A stretch of 64,000 bases of DNA from Limanda limanda. Its lineage: Eukaryota; Chordata; Actinopteri; Pleuronectiformes; Pleuronectidae. The position numbers were made by a program, and so were the translations under genes. Below the pieces are notes generated by a model. That model was given only the letters and a program-made list of their open reading frames with translations, made no database searches and was not told the DNA's origin. The DNA lies in NCBI RefSeq assembly GCF_963576545.1, contig NC_083639.1, positions 15,812,118 to 15,876,117 on the forward strand, read 5' to 3'. Below, piece after piece: positions 14,731 to 64,000 of this stretch. How positions within the stretch are numbered: position 1 is the first letter of the stretch; every line of letters starts with the position of its first letter.

Positions 14731-17700
14731 ATTCTACGGTCGGTCCATTTGATTTTAGAATCAAAAGTATAACAATGAAATCAGTAATCATGGGATAGAC
14801 TCATGGTAGTTGCTGCTCCTTGCACCATAATCTAATTTCTTGGTTCCCCTGTGCATTTGCACTTTACTGGAAGAGCTTCAGAAAAATAACTGCAGCAAAC
14901 AATAATAAATAATCGTGATCCATTATGAGTGACCAATGCAAACAGTGTGAGCCAACTTGATAACATGCTATCAACATGTTTTCTCCTTCATCATCTGTCG
15001 TTTGCCTTGGAAATTAGAGCAGAAATGGGAAAATTCACGGGAAACGGATATGACGCAGATTAAAGGCAACCAACATTAAACGTCTTGTTACCTTGAATAA
15101 AATTAAGGATTTCTCTGAGTTTGAACATTGTAAGAAACGTTTTGGACGATGTTAGTTCACAATTCAGGGAATATATAACATAGGTCTAGTTGTTTTTAGA
15201 GATTTTGATTTAGAATTGTATATTATGTAATCATAATATAATAATATCTGGTAGAAGGAGTGAGTCTGAATTATAATAAATTATTTACTGAGCAGCTGAT
15301 GAACTGATCCCTTCTCTCTCTAGTTTCATCAACTATCAAAGACAGTTTCTTTTGTTTGTGTGGACATCACAAGTATAAGTAATTGCATATAACTCCTAGT
15401 TTCCTGTACAGCATATTCTTATTCATCCGCAGTACAACATTCACCACAAGAAACTAACCCCCTTTCATTATATCACGATGCACATATATTACATATAAAT
15501 GTGTAGCAAGCATTTCCAACTTGTGAATCTATAGCAGACCACAACACTGTAAATCATGCTTTACTGAGGAAGCATTAACATTTTGTCAATTCCACCTCCT
15601 TTGTATAAACATAAATATGTATGGTGCAGGTGGTGCATTCAGAAATGTGTCAGGGTAGGTTTTATTTATGGATGGGGGTTACAGAGGAGTGCATTCATAT
15701 ACACGGTGCTATTGCTTTCAGAAAATGTGTCCGCTCCATTTGGATACATAGAAGGAATTTAGCCTTGAGACGACGCCTCATGTAAAAGATGTTTTTAGGA
15801 AGGAGCCTCCAGCTGCACTTGTAAATTCAGTCCACAACATTTAAGCTATGGGTTTTCTTGTCCAAGGACCACAACCTGCTGTGTCTATGAATTCATAAAA
15901 CACTCTGAACTGATAAATCAACCTTAAAAGTATCACTTTGCTAGAACTTTGTTTTATTTGTGAGCGTATCACTCGATGTAGGTCGGGGATGATGGGTTAC
16001 ACACTGTACACTATCCGATGTCTCTTCTCCCTTTTCCAAATTACTCACCCACTTAAGAACATCTCGGTACGGTACTCCTTTTGTTCGTTGCCAAAGAATC
16101 ACTCTCCCCCCCACCCCCCTACCTCCACTCCCTTGAAGCAACTTCACAGCATCAATATTTAACCTGATATTGTCAAATCTAAAAAAAGAAACGCTGCTGA
16201 GAAGAGGGCTGAGCTTTCAGACGTGTTTGTCTGTGGACCGGTGCTGAACACGTAACTCGATTCCTCTCTGGAGTTTGACAACAACACAGACACACACAGG
16301 GTGGATCACAATGGAGGACACACTACAGCCATCACTGATTATGCCTTCTGTCATAGGGCTAGGCACAGGCAAGTAAACCGATGGACAGATGCAGCACAGC
16401 ACTTGACAGATATCTCTATGTCATATACAGCTCTATGGAAGTCACAGAAGCAGCTGAAATTTAGATCCATTTTTCTATCCTGCTCCTACGAGCAGCGGCA
16501 AAACTACGTAGCTCTGTCCTCTCCCCATTCATTACCTCTCTCTTTGTAGCTCCACCTTAACTGCGCTCTGAGGATCGTGTCCTAATCCCATCTTCAACAC
16601 AACTATCTTCACAGCAATGCACGGGGGCTTTGTTTCGTAGGTGGAATGATTGCAACGTCCTAGTGAGGTCCCCCTCCCATCAGCCTGGTTGCCCCTCAGC
16701 TGGATTCTGGCATTCAGCTCCTCTGCCTCACCTCTCACCAGTTGGTCTAGTTATTAACTCTTTAACGCAACAACTAGCAGGTATACACAGGGTTTTTAAA
16801 CCCACTTAAAAAGGCGATTGACTCCCTTTCCCACTGCCAGTGGAGGAGTTTTCCATTCGGTTGTTTTTCTCTGCAGAGCTCACTCACGTCACTGTTGCAT
16901 CTTGCACGATACAAAGACGTTTTTTTTTTGTTGTTCCCAAGATTTGAAAAAAAAAGGTTTGTGGCTATTATCGCACCAATGCCCAGTCGTTCAATGTGCG
17001 TCATAACGTCGTGCAGAAAAAGAACAGCGTCAGCATCTGAAACAAAGAAGAAGAAACTAACGTGTTCACGCAACTGTCTGTTACATCACAGCTTATCAGA
17101 GCCAATGAAAACCTGTGTCTACTGCAGAGTCAATTGACCTGGGACAGGATGCCATTGAATCCATTCACATCAGAGACAAAAGACAGATATAAGTGGGTTT
17201 TGGACCAATGGAAAAAGGGGCTTTACAGTCCTAAAGGCTGTGATCCTGTGGTGACATGAGTGTGATCGATATTTTTCTTGTCGATTTCACATTTACTCAG
17301 CTACAATCATCACAAAGAAAGATTTTAATGGAAAAACTCCTCAGACGACCTGGGTAGTGTCTTCTTAGAACAACCATGGCCCAAACAGCCACACACAACA
17401 ATGAATCATTCAACAGTGCAACAGGCAAAGCGGACGTTTGCACATGCATTTCTTATGACAGCATAACTATTTAATCTGCTCAGTCCAACACAAGGACATT
17501 TCTTTTTTTTTTAAAGAGTGGATGAGTCACTCTGAAAACTGCGTTATTCGGAGGTGTACAATTTAGCCTTTTTTGATCAGAGGCATGGCTTGCATGAAAC
17601 AGGATGCAGGATTTGGTTTTGACATTGACGGGAAGAAAAACACTCCAGTCTGCTCAGCACACACAAGTGGGGGCTTTGCTGGTTGTTAGATGCTCATGCA

Positions 17701-18427
17701 TGCACACATCTCAGCAGAGGAGGAGAGCCGGGGGCAACACCTATGGGACAGGCAAAAGTTCAGAGTGTTTCTCAGAAGGAGTGTTTCCACCGCAGGGACA
17801 CAAAGCCTCTCCGCAGGAAACCACCTCTGGAACAACTCGAGTATTCTCTTGCTCACTTCGCTGTCAGCCTCCCACTAAATGGGACTTGGTTCTGACAAAT
17901 GCATGAAATCATATCTAAAGTCAAACTCACCACTCTTGCATCATCTGTTGAGCCACTTCTTTGCCGTTAAATCCAAGTATTACACAGTGAGCTTATTTAC
18001 ATACATACAGCTGGTTACATTACTCTCCAGGTTTTTGGACTGATGACACTATAGCAGTCAGCCACTATGGGTGGGTGGGTGGGGGGGGGATAACTGTCAT
18101 GCTGTCCTTCTTTTTATACAGTTTATTATTCTCTGCAGCTGATTAAAGCTTCTTTTTTGCAAATATATTTGCCTTATAACTGTCTAAAATAAGCCATAAC
18201 AGTGAGCCAGCATGCACTTAAGTCAGAACCCTGAAACTGAAGCATCAATATAGAAAGTAGCCGCAATTTAATTACACCTGCAAGGTGTAAACAAACACAA
18301 ATAAATAAATGTACTCTGTTCAGCAACATATCGTTGGCAGGTTTTGAAAAGTTCAATCTGAACCATCATGGTTTAAACCTCATTTTGTAGTTTTGAATGA
18401 TTCTCGACAGCTTCATGATTTGACTAA
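14731..18427. other. no feature recognised
   Basis: AT-rich non-coding sequence with short homopolymer runs; no gene or complete repeat was identified. Confidence 0.6.
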
Positions 18428-18545
18428 TTCAACAATATACTGATCAGCCATTACATTAAAACCAGTTAGCTCACATGTTGTAATGTTTTGGCTGAGTGAT
18501 GTGAGTGCTAGAACAAGAGTCAGTCTCTTTTCAAATGAAGGGAAC
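18428..18545. repeat. dispersed repeat fragment (gatcagccattacattaaaa)
   Basis: The phrase 'actgatcagccattacatt' followed by aaaaccagt is the end of a widespread fish dispersed element. Only a fragment remains. Confidence 0.55.
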
Positions 18546-19089
18546 TGGAATCAGGTTCAAAACGAGCAGCTGGTAAGGCAAATATAACACATTCTGTTGG
18601 GATCTCTGAGAGATTTGCTTACAACTTCATATGACCACAGGGACTTAACAAAAAATCTATATGCTTCAAAAAAAAAAAGGAAGGAAAGGCAGCATTTAAA
18701 AACATTCACTGACTGAGCTGATGAGACCTGGTGCCTGTGGATTTCTGTCTAACAGCTGCTGATTGATGAGTGTGACCGTCCAGTAAAATAGCCTCAAGTG
18801 TTACATGCACATACACCACATCCTATTGATCCCTGTAACCATGACAAGAAAAACACACATGTGCCCTTTGAACCAACGTGTTCCTTCACTGAGAGGCTGA
18901 TTTCCAGGCACAGTCAAGCGTGAGGCAGTTATGAGGACAAAGAGCAGAGTTAGTTTGTAGGATGATGAACTTCCTCTGAGAAGAGTGACTTGAGCATACT
19001 TTTTTTGTTCTCTTGAGTGAAAGCATCTTGAAACCCCGAGCACAAATCCTGCCAGAAATCACTTTTCTTTTCATTTGCTTTTCTCCTAG

Positions 19090-19340
19090 AGCCTTGTTTA
19101 CGCATCTACAGCTCCTGTCTGCTCCAGTCAGCTCAAGGATGGAGCCCGTTGCTTTGGTGTTTCCATGGAAACGCGGAAGCAAGAGGGCTCCAAGGTCGCA
19201 AACGAGGGAACCCCGAGCCGAGCTGATGGGCGAATAGAGGCTTGATGTGGTGGGCGCCGTATTCTTGTTGTTATTGGACATTTCATTACCGCCTCCCCCC
19301 GCCTGCACTGACATGATAAATTGTCAGCTGACACGGGCTG
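19090..19340. promoter_or_regulatory. candidate regulatory element downstream of magi1
   Basis: It holds a perfect 14-base palindrome GTTTCCATGGAAAC (19159-19172), which fits the RFX X-box, and a perfect 12-base palindrome TGTCAGCTGACA (19322-19333) with two TGACA cores as bound by MEIS/TGIF-type factors. It is more GC-rich than the surroundings. Function is inferred. Confidence 0.35.
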
Positions 19341-20902
19341 TTAATCATTTCTGGGGGTCGCACAAGCAATAAAACACAGAGCTCTGTTCCTGCATCTGAT
19401 GACAGGAAGGAGCGGAGTCCGTCCTGCTAAAGAGCGAGAGAGGTTTCAAGAGAGGGGAGGAGAGACGAGGAGAGGAGAGTGGGATCGGTGCTGGAAAGTG
19501 GATTACATCCATTATTTAGACGCTGCTTCCCCTTCTCCGAGAGGAGGGAGAAAAGAGAAGGGTTTGCAGGATGCAAACATCTCTTTGTCCTTTTGCAGGC
19601 TGCAGTGGATATGACCCAACTATAGAAATATATATATATATATATATTACGTAAAAGTATCAGGTATTGCGGGGTATATGTATTAGTTGTTAACAAGGAT
19701 TAACAATAAGACTATCTCTGTGCAAGTACAAGTGTGTGTTCCTCTTACTAACAAGAAGCCTGATTCGTGTAAAAACACTTTCAGATCGTTGCTTCAAAAG
19801 CACAGCGATGCGCTGAGGCTCTTTTGAATTGTGGAGAAAGTGGGCCAGAAAAAAAAAAGAAGCTCTGATACGTTACTGTTTGATCGCGATGCTTCATCTC
19901 TGGTTCTTATTTCCCCTTATGAGCCGCAGATTGTGTCCACAGGGTAATCGAGAATGCACACGTTTGAACATATGGTTTTAAGTACCTTGGCATGTGCCGC
20001 AGCAAACTGGGAGGAACTTCACATGATGGAAACTAAGAACATCTTCAGTTTGCTGCATGTCAGACATGTGGACACGTCAAATGTCAGAGGGAGGCATGGG
20101 AGGAAGGTGCAGTCGATACAAGTTAAACAGAAATTATCATAGTGAGATATTTAAGTTCCAGTATCTTAACTCTGAAGGTCGGTAAATGTTATGAGAAGAG
20201 TTAAAAGGATAAACATGCAATGAACCCCGTGAATTTATCAGTATTTCACTCTCTGCCTCATCTTAACATATTAATCAAGCAAATGCCTGACTGAACACAT
20301 TTCCCTGTACGAGTAAATCCTTGCTGGCATTCACAGGTCACCAGGAGCGACCACTCTGTTCTCCGCCGTCAACTCAATTGTCGTTTGTAGGGGGTGGGGT
20401 CAAAGTCCTTTACCTATCGCTGTCACCGTCCTGAAATACACAGCTTCCCTCGCTGCCTGGTCTCTATCAAATGAAAAACCTTCGAGCAGCCACGATCCGA
20501 AAGAGGACTATAACTGGGGAGGGGAGGCGAGTCAGCAGAGCGGGCACACATGAAGCACAAATCAAAGTAAGAAGTGAGAGGAGTGGGGGAACATTTTTAT
20601 GACTGGCTTTGATGTTATGAAAAAAAGATGGACGCGCTTTGCTTTACTTTTCTTCAAAGGGTCGAAGAAGAACGCACATAGTTTGGGGAGGCCTGAGATA
20701 ACACTTTTTTTGTCTTTCTTTTGTCCAAAAGATGAGAACTCTGCAGACGTCAGACTCTTAGATTCTACTTTCTGCTGCCACCTTTGATCCGTTCATATCA
20801 CATCGTAGTTCATTCAATATCAAAATGATTCGACAGGATGGGATGACACAAAGAGATTGAACCAAAACAAACACACATGCGTTCAGTTGTTGAATATATT
20901 AT
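19341..20902. other. non-coding sequence just downstream of magi1
   Basis: GA-rich stretches near 19425-19480 and 20515-20590, a short TA run at 19628, otherwise plain. No gene. Confidence 0.6.
19628..19647. repeat. (TA)n, short
   Basis: About ten TA units downstream of the magi1 3' end. Confidence 0.9.
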
Positions 20903-20908
20903 TTTATT
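20903..20908 (-). terminator. candidate poly(A) signal, long isoform
   Basis: AATAAA on the minus strand, in an AT-rich stretch about 900 bases after the magi1 stop. Position and strand fit the end of the long transcript. Confidence 0.45.
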
Positions 20909-21065
20909 TTAACATCATCATCATAGTTAACTTTTAATTTCCCCCTCATTCATTTAAAATGATCACCTCTGAATGTACACATACTGCAAACTGTCAAAAA
21001 TATACAAACAAATGCAGGCTTGTGCTATAGTCTGGTCAAATGTCTAAAAAACAGTGGCACTGGGG

Positions 21066-21230
<165 letters not shown>

Positions 21231-21811
21231 GGCAGGGCAGAGACAGCAAGAGAGGGAGAGAATGAAGGCAGGAGAGAGAGAGCGAGAGAGGGAAAGAGAG
21301 AGAGAGAGAGACATTGAAACCGGTAAAGACATGCACAGCATCATTGTGAGCACCGGTTACAGTCATCCAGGTGCGCGGCTCTTCCATGGGATCCGTGTGG
21401 AAAAGTACAGACATGTCTTCATCTGACAGCGCGTCACAAAGCGCCTGCCACATATCAAATCAAACCAACAAAAAAAAAGTTGCTCGTTAATGGAAAACTG
21501 TTAGGCACATCATTGTTTTTTATGGTTTTACATTTTCTGGAAAAGTCTGAGTTACTGTAAATGTAGAATGCTTCAACAAAAACAAGGGAGAAAAAAATGA
21601 AACATACAATCGAAGAAAAGAAAAAATAAACAGCTTTCAAAAAAAATCATTTTGGAATCACTGTCTTGTTCGTAACTCAATGCTGTTACATAATGTGTGT
21701 CTGTGTGTGAATACATAGCTGGGTGCATTTCTGTAGAACCAAGTGGTAATATGAGCTAGTACTTGAGGTGTATTGTGGGTTGCCTGCTGTGATTGGCTGA
21801 CAGCCGTCCAA

Positions 21812-63525
<41,714 letters not shown>

Positions 63526-64000
63526 CTGCTCCGAGAGGATGAACCCAGCAGCACCACAGGATCATTGAAGGAGGGAAAGAGAGGTGAGGGCACAGAGGGA
63601 AAAATGTGTTAGTTAGATGCAATAACAACATGTGGCCACAGGGTGGCGAGAGTTAATCAAGCATGAGCCTCAGCCTCATGTGACAGTCCGTGTTAACAAA
63701 ATCATCTGTGATCATGAAACAACAGTGAAGAGCTGATTTATAATTCTATTCAACCTCAATGATAAAAAACATCAGCAGCAATAACACAATTTTTAGGTTT
63801 TCATTATGAACATGTCTGGATGTCTTACGAGAAGAATTATTATATATTTGCAGAAATCCTACAGCTCATCTTAATACTGTATGTATATCTTTGTGTGTCT
63901 GCATGAAAGAGTTTATGGTCTAAAATATTCTATGTGTATGCTTAACCTCAGAGTGCGTCAGGGAGAGCGTTATGTTTTAGTGCTGGATGATGGAGTCATC
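63526..64000 (-). other. intron upstream of exon A (partial)
   Basis: The remaining sequence is the start of the intron leading to the exon that should encode WW1; no exon is seen in it. Confidence 0.7.

Noticed and set aside
18886..19314. 142-codon minus-strand frame
   Set aside because: No recognisable family; spans the candidate regulatory patch and looks like a chance frame.

Overview
The window is vertebrate nuclear DNA, most likely from a ray-finned (teleost) fish. It has short coding exons with GT/AG introns, very long pure CA, GA and GT microsatellites, and dispersed repeats of types I recognise as common in teleost genomes. Nothing bacterial, organellar or CRISPR-like is present.

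One protein-coding gene is supported: magi1 (membrane-associated guanylate kinase with inverted domain order, WW and PDZ domains 1), on the minus strand from about 63.5 kb down to 21.8 kb, with its 5' part outside the window (beyond 64,000). I placed 18 coding exons by hand. Every junction uses GT/AG and all reading phases agree. Together they encode about 1,344 residues: end of the WW1-WW2 linker, WW2, PDZ1, PDZ2, PDZ3, PDZ4, PDZ5 and a long basic, Ser/Arg/His-rich tail ending in DLSI. The amino-terminal PDZ0, the guanylate-kinase domain and WW1 are not here. Residue numbers in this answer count from the first residue encoded in the window. Teleosts carry two magi1 paralogues and I cannot say which this is.

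The gene has a predicted choice of C terminus. The PDZ5 exon contains an in-frame donor. Used, it joins the 1.2-kb terminal exon (long, basic-tail form). Unused, the exon reads on 16 codons to a stop (short form, ending near 26,376). A 45-base in-frame mini-exon and a CpG-rich stretch with a possible internal first exon lie between PDZ2 and PDZ3.

Positions 1-20,900 lie downstream of magi1. I found no convincing gene there. The stretch holds microsatellites, a TTAA-flanked foldback element, other dispersed repeats, an exact inverted repeat, a duplicated block of unknown origin, and two spots with regulatory-looking sequence (about 6.6 kb and 19.1-19.35 kb). The introns hold further repeats, including one transposon-like element inserted in another at 50.9-51.9 kb. 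Family names for repeats are from memory of typical teleost repeats and were not checked against a database. I saw no clear evidence of a wholly new biological system.
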